Source: Eutypa lata (taxonomy: Eukaryota > Ascomycota > Sordariomycetes > Xylariales > Diatrypaceae). Taken from it: DNA of 64,000 nt. A program made the translations under genes and the position numbers. The stretch covers positions 1,612,001-1,676,000 of the forward strand of contig JAKULF010000009.1 in the NCBI GenBank assembly GCA_022661535.1. The letters run 5' to 3'. A model generated the notes under the pieces. That model was not told where the DNA came from and ran no database searches. It saw only the letters and a program-made list of their open reading frames with translations. The stretch's first letter is position 1. Every line of letters begins with the position of its first letter. Below are positions 12,501-23,836 of this stretch, piece after piece.

Positions 12501-15500
12501 ATATTTATAACGAAATAAATAATTATCGTTAAAATTTAAACTTTTTTAATAAATCTTTATAAAAATTATATTTTTAATTAATAATTAATTTATTTTATTA
12601 ATTATTTTAATAATTACTTTTATAACGTAATTTTAAAAACATATAAGAATTTTTATTTAAATTATATAAACTTTAACTTTATTTTATATAAATTTAATAA
12701 TGCATTTTATAATTTTATTTTAATATTAATTATAAAATAACGATAATCGAAATTTAATATTACGTTTTTTATAAAATTTATTTATTTTAAATATATTAAA
12801 TTCTCGTTTATTATTTAATTTTAAAACTTAAATTATTTTTTTTTTATTTTTATTAAAAAGTTAATTAATAAAATATTAAATTATCTTTTTAATATAACTT
12901 CGTAAATATTATTAAATATCGCTTTTAGTTTTTATTAATTTTATATTACGATATTAATTATAATTTTTAATTATTAAATTATAATATAAATTATTACGTA
13001 ATAATACGAATTATATTATATTTATATCGTATTATATAATTTCGTTTATATAAGTTAATCTTTTTTAAACGTTTTTTAACGAAAACTTTTTTATTTTTAT
13101 TATATTATAAGTTATATAAAATAAAACTTTAATATTTTTAAGCTTAAAGTTTATATTATAAAATCGTTTAATAGTTTAAATTAAACGTTTAATATTAAAG
13201 TAATAAAATTAACGATATTATAAAATAATTTTCTTTATAATATTTTTATTTATTATAACTTTTTCGTTATTATTAAATTTAAATATTATATATTAAAAAA
13301 CAATTAACTTATTATTATTATTTTTAATACGTATTTTTATTTATTATTATTAATTTTAAGTTTAAATATATTAAAAGTTTATAATAAAAACTTTTATTTT
13401 TTTATATTAATTATTATAAAAGCTTTTTTATTTAATAATTTTAAAATATTATAATTTAAATAATTGCTTTTTTTATATTATATTTCGTTAAAAAGTATTT
13501 TAAACGAAAACTTTTTAATAATTAAAATATACGATATTATTAAATTTAAACGAAATTTATTAAGCTTAATTAATTATTATATAATAATATTAATAATCGA
13601 AATATAAATAAAACTTACTTTGATATTAATAACGAAACGATTTTATTTAATACTTTTAATCGTTTTTTTAATTAAATCGTTAAAGTTATTAATAATATTA
13701 ATATTTAAGTTATTATTTTATAATAATTAATTTTTCGTATTATTTATAAAATATATTTAAAAGATTATTACTTAATAAGCGATAATTATAACGTTTAAAA
13801 CGTTTTTTTATACGATTTTTTTAATATTTTTTTTGTTTTTAATATCTTTTTATTTAATAAAAGTTAAAATTATAACGCTTTTTAATTTAATTTATCGATA
13901 TATAATATTAAAAGTTAATTTATTATATTATTTAAATAACTTTTTTAATACGTTTCGTTTTATAAAAACGATAATTAAAAAAGTAAAACCTTTATATATA
14001 TCTTTAAATTTAATTGAAATTATTAAATCGTTAAATTTAATTAAATAATTATAATTATTATAACCGTTATTATTATTAATAATTTTATTTTTACTTTTAT
14101 TTTTATTTTTATTATTATCGTTTTTTTATTTTTCATTTTTATAATATTAAAATATATATTTATATTTATTATAATTAAAGTAAAAAAGCTTTTTTTTATC
14201 GTTTACGAAAAGCTTATTAAATCGATTTTTCTTTTATAAATTTAATTTTTTTATTTTTTTATTATTATTATTTTCTTAAATATATAATTTCGTATTTTTA
14301 TACGATTTATTAATATTTTTTATTTAATTTTAAAATTTAATATTAAAATTTTTAATAAGTTTATAAATAAAATAATTAATTATTTATAATATAAAACTTA
14401 TAATTTTATATTAATAAATAATTTTATTTTTTACGGCGTTTATAAATATTATAATATAAACGGCTTTATTTAATTTTATATTAATTAATTTTATTTTTTT
14501 TATATATTTTTAAAATTATATAATAAAAATAAAAAGATTTTTTTCGTTATATTTAAAGTTATAAAAGTTATTTTAAGTATTTCGTTAACGTATTACATTA
14601 ATTATTAAAAAGATAAATTATAAAGTTTTTAATATTTCGATTTTCGAAGTTATATTTATAATTAATTATTAAAGATATTATTTATAAATTTTTATAATAA
14701 CTTTCGTAAACTTAACTTTAACGAATTTAAATAACTTTATATTTTTTTTATAATTAATTTTTTTTAAAGTAAAACTTAAAGCATTACGTTAAAGTTTTTA
14801 ATTATTAAAACTTTTAAAATAGTTTTTTTTTTTAACTTTAAAGAAAAATTTCTTTTACTTTTTCTTAAAATTCTTTTTAACGAATTTACGTAAACTTTTA
14901 TTCGTTTTTAAAGATTTAAAAAAACGAGCTTTTTAAATATTATAATTAAAATCATTCGAATTTAAATTATTTAAATTCGAATTATTAAAACTTATATTTT
15001 ATATACTTTTATATCGTTTATTAAGCTTATTTATTTATTAACTTTTTTTATAATAATATAAAAAAGAAAAAATACGATCTTTTCGTTTATTTAATTTCGT
15101 TATTTCGATATTAATTAAGTTATAATAACTTTTTAATAAAATAATTATTAACGAAATTTTAAATTATTATTTATAAATATTATAATAAAGATTTATAAAA
15201 TATAATTATTTAAGTTATAAAAAGTACGAAAATCTTAAATAAGCTTAATATATAATTTAATTTATTATAAAATTAACATTATAAAAAAAAAAGAAATAAA
15301 TATTTATATATTTAAACGAAAAAAAAAATAAATAATTTATTTATTTATTTTATATTAAATATTTAAATAAACTTTATAATTAAAGCTTTAATAAAATAAA
15401 CATTAAGCTTAGTTTTATTTTAAATAATACGTTTTTTATATTTAATAATATAACGTTAAAATGTTATAAAATAAATAAATTTATATTTATTAATAATTAT

Positions 15501-16288
15501 ATATTTATTAATATTTATATTTATTTTATATAAATTTTATTAAATATTAATTATGCATTTATTTATTATTAAAATATAACGTTTATACGTTTATTTTATA
15601 TTAACTTATTAATTACGTAATTAAAGTTAATTTTAACGTTACGGTTATTTACGCGTAAGTTCGAATTTTATATTTATATATTTTTAAATTACTTTACGAT
15701 AACATTTATATTATTTCGATATTAATTTATTATTTTTTATTATTAAACTTTTATTATTAATATAATTTATTTTTCGACTTAAGTTTTTTTTACGAAATTA
15801 TATATAATACTTTTAATATCGTTTATTATTATAAAAGGTTTATTAAATTTATAATAATTTATAAATATTAATAATAAAAAAAAGTTATATATTTAATTTC
15901 GATAAAAAAAAAAGATTTAATATAATAACGCCAAGAAATTAACTTAAGTAATCGATTTATTTATAAAGTTTTATAGCTTTTTTATTATTAAAATAAAATT
16001 ATTTAAATAAATAAAAAAATCGTTTAATTATTAAAATTCCGGCCGAATTAAAAAAGTAAAATATTAAGTTATAACTTAATTTAATAAAAAAAATAAATAA
16101 ATATTATTAATAACGTAATCGTTATAATTTTCGATAACATTAAAGGTTCGTTTACTTTTCGTTATTATTAATATCGATTTTTTTTATAAATCCTTTAAGT
16201 TAAAATTAATAAAACGTCGTTATAAATAATGTATTTATCTTTATATAAATCTTTTAATTATTAATTTATAAAACCGAAATTATTATTA

Positions 16289-16503
16289 TATTAAAATACG
16301 TAAATAAATATTAATTTCGAATAATTCTCGAAAAGTAAAGTTTATATTATTATTTAAAAAAGTTTATATTAATTTAATTATAAGCTTGTATTATATATTA
16401 ATTTTTATACTTTAAGTATTACACGTAATACTTTAAAACACTTTTAGTATTTAACCTTTTATTGTTATTATAAATCGCTATTAAAGCACTTTATTTATTA
16501 ATA
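16289..16503 (+). repeat. LTR, second copy (7.2-kb element)
   Basis: 215 bp, colinear with 9295-9509 without indels and followed directly by the TSD AAAGT. Its last bases ATA against ACA in the partner show a C-to-T change. Confidence 0.9.
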
Positions 16504-18081
16504 AAAGTTTTTAATTTCGATTTATTTTATTTTTTATTAAACGAAAAATTTCTTTAATATATTAAAACGTTTTTTTAAATATTTAAATATTTAATAAATA
16601 TTTTATTTTTTAATAATTTATAAAGTTTATTATTATTTTATAATAATTTAATATATTAATTTATATTTTTATTTTATAATTTATTTTAAAAATAATAATA
16701 ATTTAAATTTTAATAAATAATATAATTATTTTATAAAAATTATTTATTTATAAAATAATAATATTAATATTTAATATTTTATAATTATAAATTTTATTTA
16801 TAAATTTTATTTATTTTATAACTTATTTATTAAAACGTTTTATTTACGCTTTTATTTAAAAGAAAATAATTTATATTTCGATTTAATATTAAATAATAAA
16901 TATAAATCGTATATATTTTTATATTAATTAAACTTAACGTATTAAATTCGTAAATTTTTATTTAATTTAAAGTAAATTCTTTTAATCGAAAAAGTTATCG
17001 TTTTAAATATTTAATTAATTAAAGTAATATATTTTTTTAAAAAGCTTTTATATATATATTTTTTTTAATTATATTTCGTTTATATTATTACGTATTTTAC
17101 TTTTTTAAACGTAATTATTTCGCTTACGTTATTTAAATAATATATACGATTAATTTATTTTAATACTTTTTTAAACTTAATTATTATTAATTTTATAATT
17201 AATTAAATTTTTCGATTAAATTCTTTTAAAAAATCTTTAAGTTTTAAAATAATTAATATTTTAAAAAAACGAAATTAATATATCGTTATAATTATATAAC
17301 GTAAACGTATTTTTAAAATTTATTTTTATAAATATTTTAATTTTTAAAAATCGCGTATATAACGCGTATTTATTATATTACGTTTATTTTAACGTATTTA
17401 ATTAATCGTAATATATTTTATATTATAATTATAATTAATTAATAATATATAATATATTAAAACTTTTAATTTTTAAATATAAAGAATTATTATAAATTAT
17501 ATTATATTATTTTAAATTATATATTTTTAATTTATTATTTTTTAAATTTAAATAATAAACGTTTTTTATAATTAACTTAAATTTATTTAATAAATATTTT
17601 TTAATAAAATTATTTTTTAAATAATTTTATTAAAAATTAAATCTTTTTTTTTTATATTTTTTATTATTTTAATTTTATTTATATTAAATTAATTATGTTT
17701 AATAATTTTTAAAATATTAAATATAATTAAATTATTATATAATATTTTTATAAAAATTAAAATAATATTATTTAAATATTTATAATTTATAATAATATTT
17801 TTAATAATTTAAATTTTAAAATAATATTTAAAAAATTAAAATATTTATTTTATATTAAAACATTTAATATTTTCGAAATTAATTAAAAACTATTAAGTAA
17901 ATTATTAAAATTAAATATAAAGCGATATATATTTTAAAATATTTTAATTAATAATTTACTTAAATAAAAAGAATTTTTAATATTTAAATAACTTTTAAAA
18001 AATCGAATTATATTCGATTTAAGTTATTATTTTTTAAAACGCAATAAAAAGTATTAAAATACATGATAAAGATTAAGTTAA

Positions 18082-18146
18082 TGCTACGATAATCCCGTTA
18101 TAACGCCCGGTCCATAAGAAGGGTGGTTCGTAAGGGGGGTGTTTGC
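18082..18146 (-). repeat. Right terminal inverted repeat of the 16.4-kb nest
   Basis: Read on the minus strand it starts GCAAACACCCCCC and contains ACCGGGCGTTATAACGGG. It mirrors 1781-1845 and marks the sharp end of the AT-rich block. Confidence 0.82.
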
Positions 18147-18300
18147 TTTATCTTGTAAGGCTAACCTTTAACTTAATATCCATAATCATATTTGGCTATA
18201 TTCCTCTGCAGTTTTCCAATACATGTACTTCTGAGACTACCTAGTAAATGATCTTTAGATTCTCCTACTCAGCATGGCACCTCGGTAGGCGCCTCCAAGT

Positions 18301-18419
18301 TTATGACCTAGTATACTGGTCGAAAAACTCCATTATGATATTATTGGCTTGGAAACGAGTCGGACCTTCCCTTGCAGCAATCTGCGAGAAATTAATCTTA
18401 GTGGACGCCCAACAATGAC
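18301..18419 (-). pseudogene. Orphan last exon of a feruloyl esterase gene (truncated duplicate)
   Basis: 119 nt that match, base for base in length, the terminal exon (20205-20323) of the esterase at 20205-21413, with about three quarters nucleotide identity. Read on the minus strand it is still fully open: it starts GHCWAST (the catalytic-His motif) and ends FFDQYTRS plus a stop, with 32 of 39 residues identical. A CAG splice acceptor is kept just before it (18420-18422), and weak similarity continues ~35 nt into the last intron, then stops. No upstream exons (signal peptide, GMSNG, Asp region) are found, so this is a truncated copy. It sits 154 bp from the right transposon TIR. Confidence 0.88.
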
Positions 18420-18455
18420 CTGAAGGAAATATCAGTTAAGTGAACGATTTCATAG

Positions 18456-19235
18456 TTTCCTAAAATGGCTGTATCTGCTCTTTTAGAAGATCAATGCATA
18501 AAAGACTGAGAGTGTAACATACGAAGTCTTTGCTAAACTAATATTCGATCTCTTAGTAGTATACTATATCAAAGGTACTTATGTAAGTCAAGTGATATAA
18601 TTATAGAGAAATTTAAGAGCCTCACTAAATCTAGGAACGAGTTGCATGCTCCTTAAGGCTTCATATCAAGCTATATATACATACTATCAGCGAATCAGTG
18701 TCGTTTATTACTGCTCTAAGGTCCCTCCAAAATGGTGAATCCATGGGGTTACCAACAGCTGGTGGCACTCAAACAAGCTTAATGGGCGAGTTAGTAGGAA
18801 TATATTGTTATCACTTCCTCGGGCATTTTAATTCCTCCCAGTTACACATATAAAACTAACAGGCTTATACGCGCTGATTGAACATAACTGGAAATCATCA
18901 GCAGGCCTCAATCCATTCCTTAGTCCTAGTGGCCACTCCATTATCCATATTACGGAATTACCTGGAATGAACTCACATTTGTGCGTGGTCTCACAGGGCA
19001 TCATCGACCATCATGATGACTTAGGTATTTATTATTCAAGTTCGCTTAGCTTCGATGGTAACTTGCGTATCATATATCTCGCTCCGAATGACAAAAGTCT
19101 GTCACACTAACTTCACATATAAATATTCTCAGTAAGTGATCTACCACTCCATTCCTCCACTACCTTCGTGTCTGTATAATGCGGCACTGTAGTCCAACGA
19201 ACCTACTACCCATTCTTACATCAAGAGCAATCGCA
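18456..19235. other. Intergenic, no gene seen
   Basis: Normal composition. I found no further esterase-like sequence and no other coding pattern. The distal part should hold the promoter of gene B. Confidence 0.45.
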
Positions 19236-19845
19236 ATGCACAACAAGAAACGCCTTTACCTAGGGGTCTACGTTAGCGGTGTCCTAAACGATCCAGACCG
19301 ACCGTGAAATACCCCTACTTTCAACCTTTCTCTCTTTTTTACGCCTATATTTAGACTAAGTACTATTGCTTATACTAAATTCGAACAGATACCACTGGAG
19401 CTTTCTAGTCGGTCCCAAGGTTGAACGCAAGGGGAAAAATGCCAAAGCCAGGGGTACGATGTACCATGTAAAATACCCCTCGACTAAAATATGGGAGTAC
19501 GAGGAAAGAGAACTAAGCGACGTACGCGGGGGACCCCGACTCTTTGTTCGTCTCCTCATTGGCAAAGTCACGAATGAGAACCGGCTTAAGCAGATCTTCC
19601 GAGGCATCCCAGTCGTACAGAACGACCCCAGCTGGACCTGCAGCACTTGGATGATGAATGCACTGGCGGCGATAGAGGCAGATGGCACTGCTGTGGGTAC
19701 GTCAGTGTTGGATTGGGCGACAATGAGGGATTGGGCAATTACTTATGTGGCCCAGAAGATTGCGGCCGGCCGTTTTGACGATCCCGTGGGTGAGTTGCCT
19801 AAGCCGACATGGGATTTGATAGAGGGGATAGAAACGGTATCTTAG
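19236..19845 (+). CDS. Small uncharacterised fungal protein (gene B), paralogue of gene A
   Basis: Exons 19236-19303 and 19389-19845 with an 85-nt intron encode 174 residues. The donor is GTGAAA, the acceptor ACAG, and the phase is the same as in gene A. Conserved blocks are YHWSFLVGPK (His25), MYHVK, WEYEE, DVR, LLIGKV, IPVVQ and SWTCSTW (Cys107). It shares roughly half its residues with gene A. Gene B has a shorter N-terminus (MHNKKRLYLG) than gene A. It shows no signal peptide and no membrane helix, so the product is probably cytosolic. It ends 360 bp from the end of the convergently oriented esterase. The function is unknown; His/Cys spacing is compatible with a permuted papain-like fold, as a guess. 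Confidence 0.85.
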
Positions 19846-20204
19846 GGAATGTGTATTGCTATAAGGAGGAACGTCCGCTTTGGTACTTCTTTATTCGATA
19901 ATACTGGGGGATATCGAGACACTTTCCTAGGGCGACGAGGTGGAAGCGCTCAAAAGTTTGGTTCTGGAATCAAGTCGTTCTCAAGTTGAATGACACGTTG
20001 ATAGTCTCTCCAATAGTTGGAATTCGAATGATATGTTCTAAGATTATAACATCTTTAACAGAAATTACATTACTCGATTAAGCGTAAGTGCCCGTGTTTG
20101 ATCAAACCCCCTATAAATCCCCCCGGGACACATTTTCAATCCCGCAACTAGACAGTCCTTAGATTCTGATATTCAACGCGGTGCCTGGACAGATATCTTT
20201 GCGC
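19846..20204. other. Convergent spacer between gene B and the esterase
   Basis: Non-coding. Its last ~45 nt (TTAGATTCT near 20160, then a GG-CCT-GG pattern) resemble the sequence between the right transposon TIR and the orphan exon near 18252, extending the duplication beyond coding sequence. Confidence 0.5.
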
Positions 20205-21413
20205 CTATGGCTTCGTGTACTGGTCGAAGAATTCCATAATAATATCGTTGGCTTGGATGTGAGTCGGTCCTTCCCCTGCGGCGATTTGTGAGAAATTAAT
20301 TTCGGTAGAAGCCCAGCAATGCCCTGATTTACGTGTTAACTAGGTCAACGATCACAAGTCTACTTCAGCAAGAGAACTCACCCATGCTATCAACTTTCCA
20401 ATGCTGCAGCAGTCCCTCAACACCGTCTCCGCAGGTCCAGGTAGAATGGTGTACGTCGCCCTCGAAGCTGTCCTCGATCTTCTCATCCGTGCATCCGCTG
20501 CGCTCAGCCCACCAACCAAGCCAGTCGGATATGGGAGGAAGCAGGCCCCCTGAGCCTTCGCCGCCGGTATAAGATACACTGCCATCGTTTCCACCATGGA
20601 TCGACAACATAGGCAACGGACTTCGTGAGGGCGTGCATCCGCTTACACCCGAAGTGTCAGTATAGTAAGCGCCAGACGCTGGCGCAAACGCCGCAAACTG
20701 GTCGCCCAGAGGACTGCACGCGATGACATTGACGAAAGTGCCGCCGTTTGACATTCTGAACATTGTATCAGTCTATGCGATAACAGCAAAATGTGCGGAG
20801 ATGCGCTCCGCGGGGGTATTCACCCTGTAGCGTAAATACGGCTGTCGTCGACGCAGTAATCCAGCCGGATCTCGTCAAGAAGATCAGACACGAATTGTAA
20901 GTCTTCATCGATGGAAACCTCGGAGTAATTTGCCCCTGCCCAAGAACCCTGCGAAGGAAAATCAGCTTTCGCTCGTCCATGAACTTCAGTGAGAAAGATC
21001 GCGTGCATAACTTACGCCTACGCCATTCGGATAGACCATTATTTTCTAAATAACTTCGCGTCAGTACAGGACGGTTTATACCCAAGATGTATACCTCTTA
21101 CATCTGAGCTAAAGCGACTCTCACTCATCTTAGTGTCCGCTTCAAAGAAGAAGCCGACGCTATCGGAGCCGTGAAAGCCCAAGACGACGGGGTACGGGGT
21201 CGCCTCATCATAGTCGCTTGGCAGATGAATCGAATATTGGCGCTCTCTCTCACTGCTCGTTAAATCGTAATACTGCGTGATGCCGTTGAAGAGATGACTT
21301 TTTCCGCAACCATCGGTCTGCCTTCTTGCCACTCCTTCCCCGGGCGTGCCTTCGATGATCGCTGCCAAAGCCGCCGTGGCGCCCCACCAACACGCAAATA
21401 ACGTGAGCTGCAT
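20205..21413 (-). CDS. Secreted feruloyl esterase / CE1-type (LpqC-like) carbohydrate esterase
   Basis: Five exons on the minus strand (21102-21413, 21016-21045, 20824-20948, 20382-20755, 20205-20323) encode 319 residues. The protein starts with a hydrophobic signal peptide (MQLTLFACWWGATAALAA). The esterase core carries YPNGVGGSWAG, the nucleophile motif G-M-S-N-G (Ser158, split by an intron), HGGNDGSVSY (Asp213, the usual HGxxDxxxxY block) and GHCW (His282, first codons of the last exon), so a Ser-Asp-His triad is complete. The length fits single-domain fungal ferulic acid esterases that release ferulate from plant cell-wall arabinoxylan; no carbohydrate-binding module is present. Acetylxylan esterase or PHB-depolymerase-like activity are alternatives in the same family. 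Its last exon has a duplicate at 18301-18419. Confidence 0.88.
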
Positions 21414-21875
21414 GCTTAGCTACAACTCCTGTTTCTACAAGTTACGCCGTGAGAAGTTTAAAACGAAATCCTTATTGATAGTAGGTTGCGCGGAAGATGT
21501 AGAAGGAGTATTGCCAAGTTCCGGGCAACTAGTTGTAGGACATGCAAGCGGCTGTGGATCAACATTGCAGTCACGCATCCTCGAAATAATTGGCAGATGA
21601 TAGGGGGGGGATCGATCAATCTTGAACCCGAACAGGAAGCTGTGGATCACTTACTCAAAACGGCATGTGGTAGGTAGTTGAAATTTGCCCCAAACAGTAT
21701 GATCCAATCGTACTAAGGTCACACGCGTTACGAAGTATAGAACTTGTTCATTTGGTTTCAAAAGCCTCGATTATTCTATAAAAAGTCATGCCTAATAGTT
21801 ACCACTTCAGCACACATCATTGCGATCGGGCCGAGTGTGATGTAGCTCTAGCTGGCCGTTTGACACCTGACAGTA

Positions 21876-21907
21876 ATGTCATATCCTGTCGACTCACGAT
21901 ATGACAT
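21876..21907. repeat. Perfect 10-bp inverted repeat (hairpin)
   Basis: Arms ATGTCATATC and GATATGACAT are separated by 12 nt. The site lies in non-coding DNA among several TGACACCT motifs and may be a relic of a small DNA element. Confidence 0.6.
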
Positions 21908-22096
21908 CGGAGCATTACGCTTCCCACTCATTCCCACTCACAATCATGGCTATATAGTGGTTTTGGGGGTGGTTTCTAGGCTTGACACCTCACCTAATGA
22001 CAGTATAACTATGCATTATGGGAGAAAAAAACAGTTAAATCTTTAGAGCTATTTGCGCGGTGCTTCCAAAATCTAGAGGCTAGAGGTAACTACCAG

Positions 22097-22527
22097 ACTG
22101 CCCAGCGACCCACCTGTGCAGCTGCTTGACACCTGTTGTCACTGTCAACTCCCGCCCGTCAAAGCTTTTTACAGCTTAGAGCTACTTCAATTAAATCAAA
22201 GACATCGCCGTTCCTGTGTAGTTATGCCCTGTTTTAGTAGAACCTTGCGAATATAACCCTTCATACCAGTGTATTATGACTGCGCTATCGGGCCTAAAGA
22301 GCCCTTATAAATGAAGCTATATAGTCCTAAGCTGGATAGTGAATAGATGGTACATACGGCGCTGCAGGTGCTGCCACCGATACTCATCTACCTGTCTACC
22401 TAAATTTGAAGCTATTCACACTTTCAGTTGGCAGCAGCAGCAGGTGGTCACGTGGTGGTGCGGCTGGTGGTGGTGGCAGCCAAATGACAGGTGTCTGGCA
22501 GCTGGAGTAGGTGGGTCACTGTGCAGT
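22097..22527. mobile_element. Possible MITE relic with inverted ends
   Basis: The segment 22097-22142 is inverted at 22484-22527. Shared blocks are ACTGC, GACCCACCT, CAGCTG and GACACCTGT, in the same order. This gives a 431-bp unit with ~45-bp imperfect terminal inverted repeats and no coding capacity. Related CTTGACACCT motifs also occur near 21860 and 21982. No TSD could be fixed. The composition is normal, so this relic is not RIP-saturated. Confidence 0.5.
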
Positions 22528-23053
22528 TGGATTTGGAAAAGGGGGGCGGCCCTCTCTGCCAGCCCAACGAGTCGTTAAGTAGGTCATTAAGTGGCAAGTC
22601 ATCGAGTTGCTACCACCTGACTACTATCGCATATCTCGATTATACGGCTCGGCCTCGACGATATCTAGCCCTGGTGGGGATAGATTTGGGCTAGTCGTCG
22701 GGTAAGGGTAAGTTTGGCTAACACCATAGAGCAAGTCAGGTCGTCGAGTAGCAGCAAGTTTTTGTAAAGTTACGCTGTCGAGCAGCCCTTTAGTTATATA
22801 TTGAGCTATTTCTACCATTGTGCAACTAGCTGCAAGTAGGTCGCACCCGGGCCGGATCTTATGATCATTTTCTCTACCGACTGGACAGGCCTCAGGACCC
22901 CTAACAAACGAGACCCAGAAGGGTAACTAACAGCGATAATATACTAAACGTATATATCTATATGCCTCCACGTAGAACGAAAGCTTTTACGCTGCTGTGA
23001 CGCTGGTGTGGCGCTGTGGCGCTGTAGTGGCCTTACGGATAAAGAGGCCAACC

Positions 23054-23098
23054 ATGATTATTTCACGATTATTTCACGATTATTTCATGATTATTTCA
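23054..23098. repeat. 11-bp minisatellite, four copies
   Basis: Four tandem copies of GATTATTTCAY with only C/T variation at the last positions. Non-coding. Confidence 0.8.
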
Positions 23099-23836
23099 TC
23101 TTCCTCTCTCCACTATCAATATCAACAGTTGCAGACCGCCCGTTATTAATACCGAAAGTATCCTCCTTACATGGGATAAACTACTTACCGCCTGTTAATA
23201 AGAAACAGCTCATGCAAGCATTATATTTAATTCGTAGGTATCAATATAGCCAGTATATATCGTTGAAAGCCGATTAGTACGATGATTAGTACACAGCTCT
23301 TGATTTTAACAGAGATATCCAACAGGCTGTAATTTGCAGGCCCAATAGTAAGACAGATTACCTTGAAGACGTATAAGCTATGGCCATACGACATAGTACA
23401 GGATTCACGCCCAACCATACTGTAATAGTAGTGTCTAGCAGCCAAGGGGGCCTTTTTAACCAAAGCTGCTTTGATATATAGATGTATAATATATATACAT
23501 TTCCTTCCGCTTTTAACCGCACAGTAACAAGCTATTGATTAGATAATATAATGGATCTGCAGATAAGCATACCCCGTTTGTCGGAAGCCCTAGCAATTCA
23601 CTATAAATACCTAATTTTCCCCCCTCCTCCCGAGGTGCCCAACTACCCCTAACTTTCCACTTCAACATCTCCATTTGACTTTCTCTTAGCGCCACTTCCT
23701 TTCTTCGTCATTATCATCATATTAAACCACCTAGAAAATAAATCGACTATTCATTTCTGTGTTTCCGACAGAGACACAGAGTGATTTCAATACAATCCTG
23801 TCACTAGTTCATCTCGACAACAGCTTGGGCAGCAAC

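Larger units (their letters stand above)
9295..16503. mobile_element. Full-length-size (7.2 kb) LTR retrotransposon, nested, RIP-degraded
   Basis: Two 215-bp direct repeats (9295-9509 and 16289-16503), offset 6994 at both ends, bound a 6.78-kb interior. LTR ends are TATTAAAATA...TTATTAACA in the first copy and TATTAAAATA...TTATTAATA in the second, i.e. TG...CA ends with RIP-type changes. The 5-bp TSD AAAGT is perfect on both sides (9290-9294 and 16504-16508). The total size fits a Ty1/copia or Ty3/gypsy element. Every frame of the interior is riddled with stops, so reverse transcriptase and integrase motifs could not be read and the family and orientation stay open. Confidence 0.9.
1781..18146. 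mobile_element. RIP-degraded DNA transposon with ~65-bp TIRs carrying two nested LTR retrotransposons
   Basis: A 16.4-kb block that is almost pure A/T inside, with few remaining C/G bases, mostly in CpG. The two outer ends are inverted repeats of each other: each begins GCAAACACCCCC, contains GGACC/GAACC followed by ACC, and shares an ACCGGGCGTT core at ~40 nt and a GGCATTATC/GGGATTATC box. Removing the two nested LTR elements with their TSDs leaves about 7.0 kb, a plausible size for an autonomous DNA transposon. All coding capacity is destroyed by stop codons, so no transposase could be identified. I could not settle the TSD: the 8-10 nt flanking the TIRs do not match clearly, perhaps because the true ends lie a few bases further out (ATAAR precedes GCAAAC on both sides). 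The superfamily is therefore open; a MULE-like element is possible on TIR length alone. Confidence 0.8.
21414..23836. other. Intergenic, gene-free apart from small repeats
   Basis: Beyond the inverted repeats and a minisatellite, no coding region with a recognisable family was seen. A TG/CA-rich and GGTGG-rich stretch lies at 22440-22475. The last few hundred bases form the upstream region of the MYND gene. Confidence 0.45.

Noticed and set aside
13833..14048. 71-codon open frame in the AT-rich block
   Set aside because: It consists of Ile/Leu/Asn/Lys/Phe codons expected from random A/T sequence inside a RIPed retrotransposon.
1781..18146. AT-rich block as a centromere or a Starship giant transposon
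   Set aside because: It is bounded by TIRs and contains nested LTR elements with TSDs; no tyrosine-recombinase captain gene or cargo genes are present.
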